Shown: piece after piece, positions 44,661 through 55,120 of the stretch | Numbering within the stretch: position 1 is the stretch's first letter | Layout: each line of letters begins with the position of its first letter | DNA from: Lachnocurva sp045579705 | GTDB lineage: Bacteria; Bacillota; Clostridia; Lachnospirales; Lachnospiraceae | Assembly: GCA_045579705.1 (NCBI GenBank) | Contig: JAZNMP010000002.1 | Span: forward strand, 1 to 64,000 | Direction of reading: 5' to 3' | Length of the DNA: 64,000 bases | Notes under the pieces: generated by a model | What the model was told of the DNA's origin: nothing | Databases searched by the model: none | The model's input: the letters and a program-made list of their open reading frames with translations, nothing else | Position numbers and translations under genes: made by a program

Positions 44661-47600
44661 ATGAGGAAAATTAGGCTAAAAAGAGTGATCTCATTATTTA
44701 TGCTAGTTTTGATGATGATCACGCAGACAGTTTCATTTTTACCAGACAAGGTAAGTGCGGCTCAGACGGGAGTCGACAGAACTTGTGATACTGCTGAGGT
44801 TGGAAAGAACCTGACACTCACAGTAAACATGGGAAGTGAAAGACGAGAATTCAAATTAAAGGATAGTGATACACAGATTGATATGTCTGGCATTGCACCT
44901 GACACAATTACAGGTGTAGATTTCAAACTTGATTTCAGTGTATTAAAACCTTCCTATGGAGCGAATGTACGTTCGCTTAAAGGAGGAGATTATATCAGTT
45001 ATGATTTTGCATCAGCTGGTTTCATCCTTCCAAATGTGGAATCAAAGGAAATCGTTAGTGCATCTAATGAAGTAATTGGAACATATTCTATTAAAGATGG
45101 CGTGTTTACAATGGTTTTCTCAGACGTAGTTAACGCAGAGAATTCTAATGACAACATCGGAGGAAATGTTTCCTTTAGAGCAAACGTAGATCTGGATAAA
45201 TGCAATTCTGAACACGAGTCTAAATATAATCTATATGGAGATGGAGCTTTACAGACAGCGGAGATTATATTTGGAAAGATGACATCTGAGATTTCAGGTG
45301 TTGATGTTACAGGAAAGTTTAATCCAGAAGATACTACAGTAGTTTGGACGATTAGCGCAGGTACTAATAATAAAGGTACAAACTTAAATGGTGCTGATTT
45401 GGATGTTTCTTTTGATTCAGACAAGCTTAAGTACAAAGAAGCATATATCATGGTTGGCGGGAAAAAAGTTCCTGTCGAGCTAACTGGTTCCAAAGGCAAA
45501 TATACATATAGAGTTACAGATTCAGTTAAAGACGGTTTGACAAATGTTTCTGTTGATACTAGCGCACCGTTCAAACTCTATGTTGTTACAAATGTAGAGG
45601 CTTTGGATGTTGATTTTAGTTCAGGAGCAGATGCAGTAGCGGAAAGAGAGCTTACCTGTGAATTAAAGCAGGGGGAGATGAAGTTAGGAGTAGATCCGAC
45701 AAATGTATCAAACTCCTCAAAAGCAGCGGTAACTCTTAACAGACCTCATATCGCCAAATCTGGTGAGCAGGTTAACGGTAATGAGATGCTTTGGACATTG
45801 AAGATTAATGATACTACACCTAAGTATGTACTTCTCGATTCATCTATAACAGATGAGTTTACAGGAATGGATTTTGTAAGCGGTTCATTCAATGTCGATG
45901 GAAAAAATATTAAGGAAGGTTCTTCTGAACTGGGAGACCTCAGTGTTAAAAAAGATGGTGATGCTACAAAGTTGGTTTATAAATGGCCAGGAAGTGGTCG
46001 TATTGACAAGGAAATCATCATCACATATAAGACAAAGATAGATACAACAGAAAACTATGCTGATAAGGAAGTAAAGAATACAGTTTACTTGAATGGAAGC
46101 TGGCCAACAGGAGGAAGTGGTAAAGGAACTCCTGTAAATTATGGTATGCCTCCTGTTACTGAGCAGTTCCAGTACGTATTCCTGTCGGAAAAAGCAAAAG
46201 TCATCTCAAATGGTACTAAGGATAACGGTATCGTAGAGTGGACTATTAAACCTAGCTCACGAGATGATAGATGGAACGAAGCTGAAATCGTAACTTCAAA
46301 CGGAGAAGGACAGAAGGTTATAGCTGGTTCTGATAAGTATGGAATTACAGTATCTTATGATTCAAAGGAATATACAGAATCAGAGCTGATTGAGAAGGGT
46401 TACCTCGTAAGAAATGCTGATGAGACTCTGACTTTTAATCTTCGACATTCTGAGTTCGAAAACCTCGGAAAAGTAGTTATCAAATACTATACAGTTGTGC
46501 CTGAATTCTATCAGTCAAATGGAACAGAGGTTACTGCAAATGGTAACTCAACTCTAACTCTTAAGACTGATGTAAGTGCAAACGATGCTAAGCTTTCAGT
46601 TTCTCAGAGCGCAAAGGCTGTTCTTACAAATGAGATGTTTTCTATTAAAGGAAAGAGATATTATGAGAAGGATAGCTTAAAGCCGGAAATCAAATATACA
46701 GTTACAGTTAATAAGAATGGTATCAAGGTTGATAAGGATACAGAGGTTGTAGAGGATCTCGAACACCTCGTTTCAAATCTCATTCAGGGAGATCAGATGA
46801 CACCGATTTCTGCAGATGAGTGGAAGTTGATTCCGGAAAGTGTTTCAATCAAAGGTTCTAATGATGTAGAAGAAAAGATTGATGGAAAAAATATTGTAGT
46901 AAAGTATCTAAACGATTCAAGCGATACTTTTTCTCTGATTTATAGAATTGCACTGACAGATGAAGTAGAACAGAAGTATTTGCTTCATAGTGATAAAGGT
47001 GGAGTAGGTGGTATCATCCAGACTGAAGTTACTTCAAAGATAGAAGGAGTTTCATCTACTACTGGTGAGACTAAGTGTGAAATCAATGCAATAGCTAAAA
47101 ACGAAGTGTCACAGGAGAATCCGCTTGTAGATAATAGCTTTTTGAAGAAATCATCAAAGGCGACTGAGACAGGTGCTGACTGGAGGATTGAAATCAATCC
47201 AAACGGTACTTTGCTGAGTGGTGCACAGATTATCGATGTGATTTCTAAAGACCTTCAGCTCGACTACGGTAGCGTTAAACTTTACAAGGCTACTCATAAG
47301 GAAGGCGAGCTTGGACTTACAGAAACTGAGGAAGTTCCATTTGTTAAAAATGGTGTTCCTGGAAAAGATATCGAACCTTCAGATGTTGGAAGCCTCGAGC
47401 TTCATGTATCACTTCCAGATGGAAATGATGCATATGTGCTCACTTATTCAACTCGCCTCACAAAAGGTGTAGCAAAGGTTTCTAACACAGCGAAGTTTAA
47501 AAACGGTTCAAATGAAGAGTCTCATACAAATGTGTGTGAATTCTCTGATGCAGCGGCCGGATTCCTTACAAAGGTCGCACACTTTAAGGTTGTTAAGAAG

Positions 47601-50600
47601 GATTCTATTTCTAAGAAGCCTATTAAGAATGTTCTCTTCGGTCTCTACAGTATCGATGCTGGTGAGGAGAAGATGGTTTCTGGACCAGCTTTCTCAGATG
47701 AGAATGGATGTGTAACTTTCTATGGAGTTACAGTTGGAACGAAGAATCTCAACGTTCGAGAGATGAAGGGCGTAAGTGATTACGAGACAGTTGATGAAGA
47801 CGTAAATGTTTACTCCATCGGCAATGCTGATACAAAGGGTCTTCATGACCTTACAACTTCAAACGGAACTATTCTAAATAGTCGTAAGAAGGTAGGTACT
47901 TTTGAGTTTACAAAGACTTATCAGAACGCTGATGCGGAAAAAACTGCAAACTACAAATCTGAGTTTAAGCTCTTCATCATAGGTGAAGCTGGAAGAGAAG
48001 TTCCTGTCTATGCTACTGAAGAAACAGATGGTTCATTCAAATATGCACAGGGCAAGACGGAGAAGCTTCCTACTTCAGTTGGAGTGATCGATACTACTCT
48101 GGCAGAGGCGGACGCGAAGAATACTTTTTCCGTAATCGGACAGAATAGTCTTAAGTTTACAAACCTTCCATGGGGTGATTATGTCCTTCGCGAGACAACT
48201 ACAAAGTCGGGTTACTCGCTTGCGAATGATGTGAAGTTTACTGTCGATAAGGACGGAACTGTTACAGCAAGTGCACCTATGACAAATGCTGAGGGTGCAT
48301 ATACACTTGAGAACAAGCAGATTACTATGCATCTCGTAAAGGAAGCAGATAATGGGATTTCGCTCGATGGATGTGAGCTGGCTATTTACAAAACTTTGGC
48401 AGATGCAAAGGCTGGTAGCGATGAGAATATCGTGCTTGATCCTCGTGACAACACTACTAAGCTTAGCTTCAAGGCAAACTCAGCTGATGGCGAGTTTGGC
48501 GATATTGATGATACAGATACTCGTGCTGAATTCGTAGTTCCTGAACTTCCAGGTCCTGCCGATGGCACAAAGACAGTTACTTACTATATTGGCGAAAAAA
48601 ATGCCCCAGCAGATACTTGCCTTTCTAACATCTCACCAGTTCCTGTAACTGTAGATTTGAAGGGTGATATCACATACGGTACACCAGCTAAACGTATAGG
48701 GGCAGATAGAGTAATCAAGCTTACGGATAAAGTGATCGGAGCAAAGGTTCAGCTGAAAGATCAGCTCGACAACTTCCTTCCAGGAGCTACTATCGAGCTT
48801 CAGAAAGAGAAGGATGGCAAATATGTAGCTGTTGATACTTTTGATACAACTGCTGAACCCAAAACAGTAGAGCTTCGTCGTGAAGGAAAGTACAGATTCG
48901 TACAGACTACACTTCCAGATGGTTATGTAAGCGCTTCACATAGCGACAAAGCTGGCGAGTACACAGTTGTAGAATTTACTACAGACAAATTTGGAACTAT
49001 TTCAGTTTCCGATTTAGGAAATAACGAAGCGATAAAGAATACTACAGATCCTTATCTGAAGAAGCTTCTAAACACATATTCAAATGGAAATTTTGTATTG
49101 AAGAATGAGAAGATTCTCGGACAGGCTGGATTTATCAAGTATTCAAACCAGAAAGATGCTTCTGGAAAGAATGAAGCTTTCAAACATGCAAAGGCTACAT
49201 TCGATCTCTACGCTTGTGACGATATGTCAAAGGCGAATGCGAGAGTAGTAGAGCACGACGGAAAGCCGGTTTCTATTACTACTGATAAAGATGGTAGAGT
49301 ATCTACTAACGCAGTTTCAGGATTGAAGCTCGAGAAGGGGTTCTACTTCTTCAGAGAAACTACAACTGAAGCAGATTACGTTCTCGGTTCAGATGTAGAC
49401 ACTGATGTATTTGAAGTAAAAGCATCAAATAGATTCACATATGACGCTTCTGGTAACTATACAGATGAAATCGAAGTTACAAAGAACGGCGGAAAGGTTG
49501 TAAATGACTGTATCGCTGCCTTTGTAGTCGTGGAAAAAGTAGACCAGAACGATAAACCAATTCCAGGTGTAACATTTAAGCTCTCTGGAAATGGAACAGA
49601 TGAGACAAAGACAACTCTCTCGGAAGCAAAAGTTGTTTCCGGTGCAGAGTCAAACGGTTCTATGCTCAGCGTAGAAGCAAAGAAAGGTGAGGCTGTATTT
49701 GCTAACCTTAAAGTTGGAACTTATACACTTACAGAGACTGTTCCAGCAGATGGATTTAAGCGTGATACTTCAACTCACACTATTACAGTTTCTCAGGATG
49801 GAACTGTTACTCTCGATGGAGAGGTTGTAAACCTTAAAGATGGAAAGCGTATCGCCAGACTTAAGGTTGTAAACGAGAAGAATAGCTTTACTGTTACAAA
49901 AGACAGAGAAGCAGGTTCTACAAATACACTTAAAGGTACTAAGTTTGCTATCTATGATGCGTTAGATGCACTTCGTCCACTTAAGGAACTCACAGTTTCA
50001 GATGATACTGATGAAGCCAGAGTGCTTCGTTTCAGCGGAGTTATCACTCCTGTATCAAATCCTGCAGAGGATGATGCACATACATATATCGTAAAGGAGG
50101 TCCTTCCAGCTGATGGATATACACTTTCTGCAGAGATGTATGTAAGAATGAACTATGAAGGTGAACTTTTTGCTTCGCTTGATAATCAGAACTTCGAGCG
50201 AGTAGAGGGTAACAACCTCGTAGTAGTAAATAAGCTGAATGCGTTCTCTCTAGTTATGAAAGACAGAGAGACAAAGGATGAGCTCGCTGCTCCTAGCGAT
50301 GATTGGAAGCTCTCAATCACACCAAAGAGCGGTTCTAAGTTCAGCGATGGTTCTAAATCATCGAAGACTATTAATAATACACAGAAGGAATTAAAGGGAA
50401 TCCTCGTTCCTGGTTGTGAGTATGAGATTAAAGAAATCGATGAACCAACTGGTTACATTCGTTTCAAAGACATCGCAACAGTTAGCGTAAATAACAACGG
50501 TGTCGTTTCAGTTAAGAGTGATTCTGACAGATTCAGCGTTAGAGACAATTGCATCGAAGTCCTGAATGAGAAGAACTCACTTTCAGTTGTAAAGACAGGT

Positions 50601-52367
50601 GTTAAGGGTCATAGCGTAAATGGTACAGGCTTTTCTCTTACACCAGTACAGGGTACTTTTGCTGACGGAAGTACTGATGCAGTTTCCTTTACTATGACTG
50701 AATCAGATGGTGGTGTTAGTGGTATTTCAGAAATCTATAATGGTTTCCGTGGAATGCTAAAGACAGACGCAATCTACGAACTGGAAGAGATTATCGCAGC
50801 TGATGCTTATGTGGCTGGTGATAATATCTTCGTAAAGGTTGATGAAGATGGAAAGATTTATACATCCAGTGCAGAAGATGGAGCTTTTTCCGAAGCGTTA
50901 TATTCAGATGCTGGTCATGTAAAAAATGTCATCGAAGTGAAGAATTCCATGAACTCACTCGAGTTTACCAACCTCGTAAATGCTTACGAGTATGGAAAAG
51001 AAACTGATGAACCTTATGCAATCCTTCCTAATGCGACGTTTACTTTGTATTCTTCATATGAAGATGGAGTTCTAAAGAACCCTGTTAAGTGTAAGTCTAC
51101 AAATGCAAATGGTGAGGTTGTAAGTGATAAGGACGGAAAGATTAGTATTACTGGTCTTAAAGCTGGTACTTACTACATCACTCAGACTGAGGTTCCTGTT
51201 TATGATGAAGACGTGAACCGTGTCATCGCAAAGGAGACAGATGAGGATACATTAGTTGCCGTATTTACTGTTTCTGAAAATGGTAAGGTGTCTCCGATGA
51301 AGTCAGTAGATGGAAAGAACGAGTTCCAGAACTACTTGAATGATACTGTTAGAGCTTCATTCTCTATGACAAAAGTAGATGCTTTGAATAATTCAAAGGT
51401 GCTTCCGGATTCTACTTATGTACTTTATAGAAAAGCAAAAGATTCTACAGTAGTAGATTCTTATGCAAACAATAATACAGTTACTGAATACAGAAGATTG
51501 CTTTCTAATAGAGTAACAGGAGTCAGAGTAAACAGGCTGCTCACCAGAAAGCTTGCTGTCGCAGGAGTGCCAGAAGGCTACGCTCAGATTTCGTTCTTTG
51601 GTAATGATATAGTTTCCTTTGATGAAGCTGATTACACAGAAGTAATGAAAGTAAAGACTGACAAAGATGGAAACATCAAGCTCGACGGTCTGCTTACTGG
51701 ATATGACTATGTGTTGAAGGAATTAGAAGCTCCTTCAGGAAGTCAGGTTTCAGCAGAACCTATTTCATTTACTTTTGATATTGATAAAGAAGGTGTGATT
51801 AAGACATCTCTGATTTCAGGTAATGGAACTGTATCAAAGACAGAGGGTAATGCTAATCTGAATCTACTTTGGATGGAACCACCTACTGTAGTTTCTGTTT
51901 CAAAGACAAATCCTTCTGGAATGGCTCTTAAAGGTGCTACACTTCGAATCCTCGACGAGAATGGTCATGTGGTTGTTAAAGATTTCGTGACAGATGGTAA
52001 GCCTCACGACATCGTGGGAGTTCTGAAAGCTGGAAAGAGCTATACTTTGGAAGAAGTAAAAGCTCCAGAAGGTTATAAGATTGCATCTCCTATCAAATTC
52101 ACTGTAAAGGAACAGTCCATCGGTTCTAGTGAAGCTGATATCGAGAATGCAAAGACAAAGATCGTAATGGTCGATGAACTTAAGCCGGTTAGCACAGCAG
52201 GAAAAGCTGAAAATGGTGTCGGTGGAGTGGGTGGATTTATCAGCCGACTTATTAAAGCTCCAAAGACAGGAGATATCTCAAGCTATATCGTATTTATAAT
52301 ACTGTTATTAACTATGATCTCTTCCGGCGTTGGAATTTGCATCACAGTTAGAAAGAAAGATTTATAA
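44661..52367 (+). CDS. giant sortase-anchored surface protein with SpaA/Cna B-type repeats
   Basis: 2568 residues. A signal peptide (about 1-34, basic start, hydrophobic core, cleaved near VSAAQ) is followed by a non-repetitive region (about 35-970) of collagen-adhesin-like beta domains. A long series of SpaA/Cna B-type modules runs from about 972 to 2500, recognisable by pairs such as KVVKKDSISKKPIKNVLFGLYS with NLNVREMKG, and NLKVGTYTLTETVPADGF. Such modules often hold internal Lys-Asn isopeptide bonds. The C-terminus has KAPKTGD, a sortase signal close to LPxTG, then a membrane helix and KKDL. It is anchored to the wall and probably mediates attachment in a host or fibre community. The ligand is unknown. 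It has its own promoter and terminator and lies just after the 64-nt array. Confidence 0.9.
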   Translation: MRKIRLKRVISLFMLVLMMITQTVSFLPDKVSAAQTGVDRTCDTAEVGKNLTLTVNMGSERREFKLKDSDTQIDMSGIAPDTITGVDFKLDFSVLKPSYGANVRSLKGGDYISYDFASAGFILPNVESKEIVSASNEVIGTYSIKDGVFTMVFSDVVNAENSNDNIGGNVSFRANVDLDKCNSEHESKYNLYGDGALQTAEIIFGKMTSEISGVDVTGKFNPEDTTVVWTISAGTNNKGTNLNGADLDVSFDSDKLKYKEAYIMVGGKKVPVELTGSKGKYTYRVTDSVKDGLTNVSVDTSAPFKLYVVTNVEALDVDFSSGADAVAERELTCELKQGEMKLGVDPTNVSNSSKAAVTLNRPHIAKSGEQVNGNEMLWTLKINDTTPKYVLLDSSITDEFTGMDFVSGSFNVDGKNIKEGSSELGDLSVKKDGDATKLVYKWPGSGRIDKEIIITYKTKIDTTENYADKEVKNTVYLNGSWPTGGSGKGTPVNYGMPPVTEQFQYVFLSEKAKVISNGTKDNGIVEWTIKPSSRDDRWNEAEIVTSNGEGQKVIAGSDKYGITVSYDSKEYTESELIEKGYLVRNADETLTFNLRHSEFENLGKVVIKYYTVVPEFYQSNGTEVTANGNSTLTLKTDVSANDAKLSVSQSAKAVLTNEMFSIKGKRYYEKDSLKPEIKYTVTVNKNGIKVDKDTEVVEDLEHLVSNLIQGDQMTPISADEWKLIPESVSIKGSNDVEEKIDGKNIVVKYLNDSSDTFSLIYRIALTDEVEQKYLLHSDKGGVGGIIQTEVTSKIEGVSSTTGETKCEINAIAKNEVSQENPLVDNSFLKKSSKATETGADWRIEINPNGTLLSGAQIIDVISKDLQLDYGSVKLYKATHKEGELGLTETEEVPFVKNGVPGKDIEPSDVGSLELHVSLPDGNDAYVLTYSTRLTKGVAKVSNTAKFKNGSNEESHTNVCEFSDAAAGFLTKVAHFKVVKKDSISKKPIKNVLFGLYSIDAGEEKMVSGPAFSDENGCVTFYGVTVGTKNLNVREMKGVSDYETVDEDVNVYSIGNADTKGLHDLTTSNGTILNSRKKVGTFEFTKTYQNADAEKTANYKSEFKLFIIGEAGREVPVYATEETDGSFKYAQGKTEKLPTSVGVIDTTLAEADAKNTFSVIGQNSLKFTNLPWGDYVLRETTTKSGYSLANDVKFTVDKDGTVTASAPMTNAEGAYTLENKQITMHLVKEADNGISLDGCELAIYKTLADAKAGSDENIVLDPRDNTTKLSFKANSADGEFGDIDDTDTRAEFVVPELPGPADGTKTVTYYIGEKNAPADTCLSNISPVPVTVDLKGDITYGTPAKRIGADRVIKLTDKVIGAKVQLKDQLDNFLPGATIELQKEKDGKYVAVDTFDTTAEPKTVELRREGKYRFVQTTLPDGYVSASHSDKAGEYTVVEFTTDKFGTISVSDLGNNEAIKNTTDPYLKKLLNTYSNGNFVLKNEKILGQAGFIKYSNQKDASGKNEAFKHAKATFDLYACDDMSKANARVVEHDGKPVSITTDKDGRVSTNAVSGLKLEKGFYFFRETTTEADYVLGSDVDTDVFEVKASNRFTYDASGNYTDEIEVTKNGGKVVNDCIAAFVVVEKVDQNDKPIPGVTFKLSGNGTDETKTTLSEAKVVSGAESNGSMLSVEAKKGEAVFANLKVGTYTLTETVPADGFKRDTSTHTITVSQDGTVTLDGEVVNLKDGKRIARLKVVNEKNSFTVTKDREAGSTNTLKGTKFAIYDALDALRPLKELTVSDDTDEARVLRFSGVITPVSNPAEDDAHTYIVKEVLPADGYTLSAEMYVRMNYEGELFASLDNQNFERVEGNNLVVVNKLNAFSLVMKDRETKDELAAPSDDWKLSITPKSGSKFSDGSKSSKTINNTQKELKGILVPGCEYEIKEIDEPTGYIRFKDIATVSVNNNGVVSVKSDSDRFSVRDNCIEVLNEKNSLSVVKTGVKGHSVNGTGFSLTPVQGTFADGSTDAVSFTMTESDGGVSGISEIYNGFRGMLKTDAIYELEEIIAADAYVAGDNIFVKVDEDGKIYTSSAEDGAFSEALYSDAGHVKNVIEVKNSMNSLEFTNLVNAYEYGKETDEPYAILPNATFTLYSSYEDGVLKNPVKCKSTNANGEVVSDKDGKISITGLKAGTYYITQTEVPVYDEDVNRVIAKETDEDTLVAVFTVSENGKVSPMKSVDGKNEFQNYLNDTVRASFSMTKVDALNNSKVLPDSTYVLYRKAKDSTVVDSYANNNTVTEYRRLLSNRVTGVRVNRLLTRKLAVAGVPEGYAQISFFGNDIVSFDEADYTEVMKVKTDKDGNIKLDGLLTGYDYVLKELEAPSGSQVSAEPISFTFDIDKEGVIKTSLISGNGTVSKTEGNANLNLLWMEPPTVVSVSKTNPSGMALKGATLRILDENGHVVVKDFVTDGKPHDIVGVLKAGKSYTLEEVKAPEGYKIASPIKFTVKEQSIGSSEADIENAKTKIVMVDELKPVSTAGKAENGVGGVGGFISRLIKAPKTGDISSYIVFIILLLTMISSGVGICITVRKKDL

Positions 52368-52374
52368 GATTTAT

Positions 52375-52418
52375 AAAGGACATCTTTGATTAATTTCAAA
52401 GATGTCCTTTCTTTTTTT
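52375..52418 (+). terminator. rho-independent terminator after the adhesin
   Basis: AAAGGACATCTTTGA (52375-52389) pairs perfectly with TCAAAGATGTCCTTT (52396-52410), a 15-bp stem with a 6-nt loop, followed by CTTTTTTT. Confidence 0.93.
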
Positions 52419-52473
52419 ATAAAAAAGTATTTAAATTAGAGTATAGTGTGGTTAAAGTAGAAAAGAGTAGCGT

Positions 52474-53508
52474 ATGAGAAAGAGGATTTGTATGGCACTT
52501 GGAATTATACTTGGATTGATTTTTACGTTAGTAATCTTTCTATCATTGCGTAGTAATTTGAGAACATCTGTAGAGGTAAAGAGCAAGACTACATTTTTTA
52601 GGTTTGTGCCTTTTTCCTATAATTCAAAAGCGAGACATCAGGGCAAGCTTGAAGAAATTACCTATGAAACCCATGATTATTTGAGTGGTGGAAATCCCAA
52701 ACGTGTAATAACGAAGCATGCGATGGTCTATGTGCCTTATGGATATGATCCGACGAAGAAATATAATATCATTTATTTAATGCATGGAATGGGAGGAAAT
52801 TACCAGACCTGGCTGGGATCGTCAACATCACCTCGTATGGGTAAAAACTATCTGGATCATATGATACAGAATCATAAGATGCCACAGACTCTGGTGGTTA
52901 CGCCTACTTATTATCAGGGAGATTCTGCATATAAAACAAATGATGAAGATAGTGAGTTGACGAAGGTCTTTGGCGAGGAGTTAAAGAATGATTTGATGCC
53001 TGTTGTAGAAACCATGTATTCTACATACGCTTCAAAGGCAAATCCTAAAGGGTTTGAAGAATCGCGTGGCCATAGAGCCTTTGCAGGTTTTTCTATGGGC
53101 GGGGTTACAACGTGGTACAGAATGTGTGATTCTATGAAATATTTTAAGTACTTCATGCCTTATTCAGGTTCTCTTCATTGGGGAGTAGAGAGTCTGGCTT
53201 CAGATGATGGCGATTGGGATGCTTCATATCTGGCATCTCACATCAAAGAGCAAGGCTATGGACCTAAAGATTTCTTCGTTTATGCTGGTTGCGGAGCGCT
53301 CGACTATGGCCGTGAGATAATGGATTCTGCTATTGAGTCTATGATGAAATATCCTGCTTATTTTAAATTTGGACGAAAGACAGACCCTGAAACTAACTGC
53401 ATGTTTGCTATTTCTGTTTATGAGTATCACACAGCAAGTTGTAGAAATAGATCGTTGTATAACACATTCCCGTATGTATTGAAAAAGATGGATAGTATGG
53501 ACCAGTAA
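52474..53508 (+). CDS. membrane-anchored CE1/esterase-D-like alpha/beta hydrolase
   Basis: 344 residues. A hydrophobic N-terminal helix (about 5-26) without a clear cleavage site suggests a membrane anchor with an outside enzyme domain. The hydrolase follows the CE1 feruloyl/acetyl-xylan esterase pattern: VYVPYGYDPTKKYNIIYLMHGMGG, then the nucleophile elbow GFSMGG (Ser at about residue 209), and a late YEYHTASCRN holding the likely catalytic His. It probably removes acyl or feruloyl esters from plant polysaccharides, or acts on cell-envelope esters. No glycoside hydrolase is beside it to decide. No carbohydrate-binding module is present. Confidence 0.82.
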   Translation: MRKRICMALGIILGLIFTLVIFLSLRSNLRTSVEVKSKTTFFRFVPFSYNSKARHQGKLEEITYETHDYLSGGNPKRVITKHAMVYVPYGYDPTKKYNIIYLMHGMGGNYQTWLGSSTSPRMGKNYLDHMIQNHKMPQTLVVTPTYYQGDSAYKTNDEDSELTKVFGEELKNDLMPVVETMYSTYASKANPKGFEESRGHRAFAGFSMGGVTTWYRMCDSMKYFKYFMPYSGSLHWGVESLASDDGDWDASYLASHIKEQGYGPKDFFVYAGCGALDYGREIMDSAIESMMKYPAYFKFGRKTDPETNCMFAISVYEYHTASCRNRSLYNTFPYVLKKMDSMDQ

Positions 53509-53532
53509 CTTTTTCTAGAAAAGGAGAGGACA

Positions 53533-53835
53533 ATGAAAAGAAATATTTTGTTAATAACAACATGCCTTTTGGTTCCGTTAGTTATGTATGTATTATGGAA
53601 TGTTCCGATTTATTTTTCGATGTTTGAGTTTTTCTTGATAATATTTGTTCTGGATTTTTCTAGAACGAGTAAAGTTGAGAATAAATATAAAATACTACTT
53701 TTGGTATTGGTGATTCTCGTTGGTTTTGGCGCAGAAGTATTATTTGATCATAAATTACAGTTTATGATTATAGATGTTGCGTTTATTGTATTGGCTATTA
53801 ATGAGTTTTTGGGAATTTTGCATAAGAATAATTGA
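53533..53835 (+). CDS. small membrane protein of unknown function
   Basis: 100 residues, mostly hydrophobic, with about four predicted membrane segments (residues 4-22, 27-43, 53-70, 77-93). The start ATG at 53533 follows AAAGGAGAGG and lies 24 nt after the esterase stop, so the two probably form an operon. I recognise no family. The gene leads straight into composite repeat copy B. Confidence 0.65.
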   Translation: MKRNILLITTCLLVPLVMYVLWNVPIYFSMFEFFLIIFVLDFSRTSKVENKYKILLLVLVILVGFGAEVLFDHKLQFMIIDVAFIVLAINEFLGILHKNN

Positions 53836-54024
53836 TGCAATTTCCGTAATTTGCGAAGCTGACAAACTATGGAGAGAAGCCTGGACTACAGAAGATTTGA
53901 TGTTATCAGTGTATCTTCCGTATTTAAGGAGAAAAGCAAGTGTTCGCTTCGCTCACAGAGTGGGCTTGGTGCGAGAGCACAGGATATTTATATATGTTTG
54001 CTTGGCTGATTATATTCATCAAAG

Positions 54025-54086
54025 AAAGCAGCCTGTCAAGGACGTAGCCTCTGGTGGCTTCGCCATCCTTGACAGGCTGCTTTTTT
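54025..54086 (+). terminator. perfect 15-bp terminator inserted in repeat copy B
   Basis: GCAGCCTGTCAAGGA (54028-54042) pairs with TCCTTGACAGGCTGC (54066-54080), extended by AAA/TTT, followed by six T. It ends the esterase/membrane-protein transcript. Copy A lacks it entirely while the sequence on both sides is shared, so it looks like a clean insertion of about 70-80 nt. Confidence 0.9.
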
Positions 54087-54475
54087 GATGAAAGGCTGTT
54101 ATCAAGCAAACATAATAGGATACCCCTGCGGCGTAGCCGCACTTGCTTTTGAGATTATTGGTTTTTGGAGAGCTGGTCTGTGTTTTCTTATGAAATCATT
54201 AAATAACACAGAGTTTTAAGCTTGTAGTAGACTATATAATCTGTGAAGTTCTGTGTTTTTGAAGATAAATGTAAGAATACACAGAGAATACATGTGATGG
54301 CCATCTGGAGTATTACAGAAAGTCTGTGTATTCTAGAAAATTGGAAATAAAACACAGACTTTAGGAGTTGAATCAGGACTTACGAGCTGAAAAACTCTGT
54401 GTTTTTGATTACCTATGCTTAAAAATACAGAAAAGCTATTCTTGCGGCGCAGCCGAGCTTGCTTATGGCAGCTTT

Positions 54476-54845
54476 GGTATAGTGAAAAAGCTTGATATAG
54501 AGGAATTGCCAATACACCATGGAGCTGACAAGCTTGATCTAGGAGCTTTGGTATAGGGAAATAGCTTGATATAAAGGAATTGCCAATACACCGCGGAGCT
54601 GACAAGTTTGATTTAGGAGCTTTGGTATAGGGAAAACGTTTGATGTTGCAGGATTCCCAATACCAAGAGAAACTAACAAGTTAGATTTCTGCAATTTGGT
54701 ATAGGTAAAGAGCTTAATATAGAGGAATTGCCAATACACCGCGGAGCTGACAAGCTAGATTTTGTCACTTTGGTATAGGGAAATAGTTTGATATAGAGGA
54801 TTTCCCAATACAAAGCGTAGCTAACAAGTTAGTTTTTGTGATTTT
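54476..54845. repeat. tandem array of five 74-nt units (copy B)
   Basis: Units begin at 54476, 54550, 54624, 54698 and 54772, each exactly 74 nt. The unit at 54624 is the most diverged, yet the length is unchanged. Confidence 0.88.
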
Positions 54846-54890
54846 GTATAGGAATGAGCTTGAAATAGAGAGAGTTCCTATAAATATTTG

Positions 54891-55045
54891 AAAACGTGTG
54901 TATGCCACATATGGTGATATGTACCCTCTCTACTGAATAAAACAGTAAGGAGGGTATTTTTTTACACAAAAATAATTTCAACCAGGCTGTAATGAGAGCT
55001 AGACACAAGAAATTTCCCGTTGCATTCAACAAAAAAATGATGTGG
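54891..55045. other. gene-free stretch after repeat copy B
   Basis: Holds a weak terminator-like pair, TACCCTCTCTACTG with CAGTAAGGAGGGTA, followed by seven T (about 54920-54963). Nothing else that I recognise. Confidence 0.5.
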
Positions 55046-55066
55046 GATTTCCGAAAATCGGAAATC
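55046..55066. promoter_or_regulatory. palindromic operator 1 upstream of the broken XRE gene
   Basis: GATTTCCGA and TCGGAAATC, perfect 9-bp arms with an AAA centre. The inner TTTCCGAAAATCGGAAA is identical to the second site 43 bp downstream. Confidence 0.78.
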
Positions 55067-55088
55067 GAAAAAAGGGTTATTTTGAAAA

Positions 55089-55109
55089 AATTTCCGAAAA
55101 TCGGAAATT
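55089..55109. promoter_or_regulatory. palindromic operator 2 upstream of the broken XRE gene
   Basis: AATTTCCGA and TCGGAAATT, perfect 9-bp arms, AAA centre. It ends two bases before the GAAGGAGG ribosome site. Two identical sites 43 bp apart (about four helical turns) fit cooperative autorepression by the adjacent XRE regulator. Confidence 0.78.
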
Positions 55110-55120
55110 AGAAGGAGGTT

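Larger units (their letters stand above)
53932..54890. repeat. composite hairpin repeat, copy B
   Basis: The same module order as copy A: conserved lead (53932-53988), an inserted perfect terminator-like hairpin (54025-54086) absent from A, GNA mini-hairpin (54127-54141), TCTGTG/CACAGA stem-loops (54178-54425, one module fewer than A), GNA derivative (54443-54457), five 74-nt units (54476-54845) and an end unit with TATAGGAA/TTCCTATA pairing (54847-54886). The 77-nt hairpin of A and C is missing. It lies between same-direction genes, not at a convergent junction. Confidence 0.85.
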
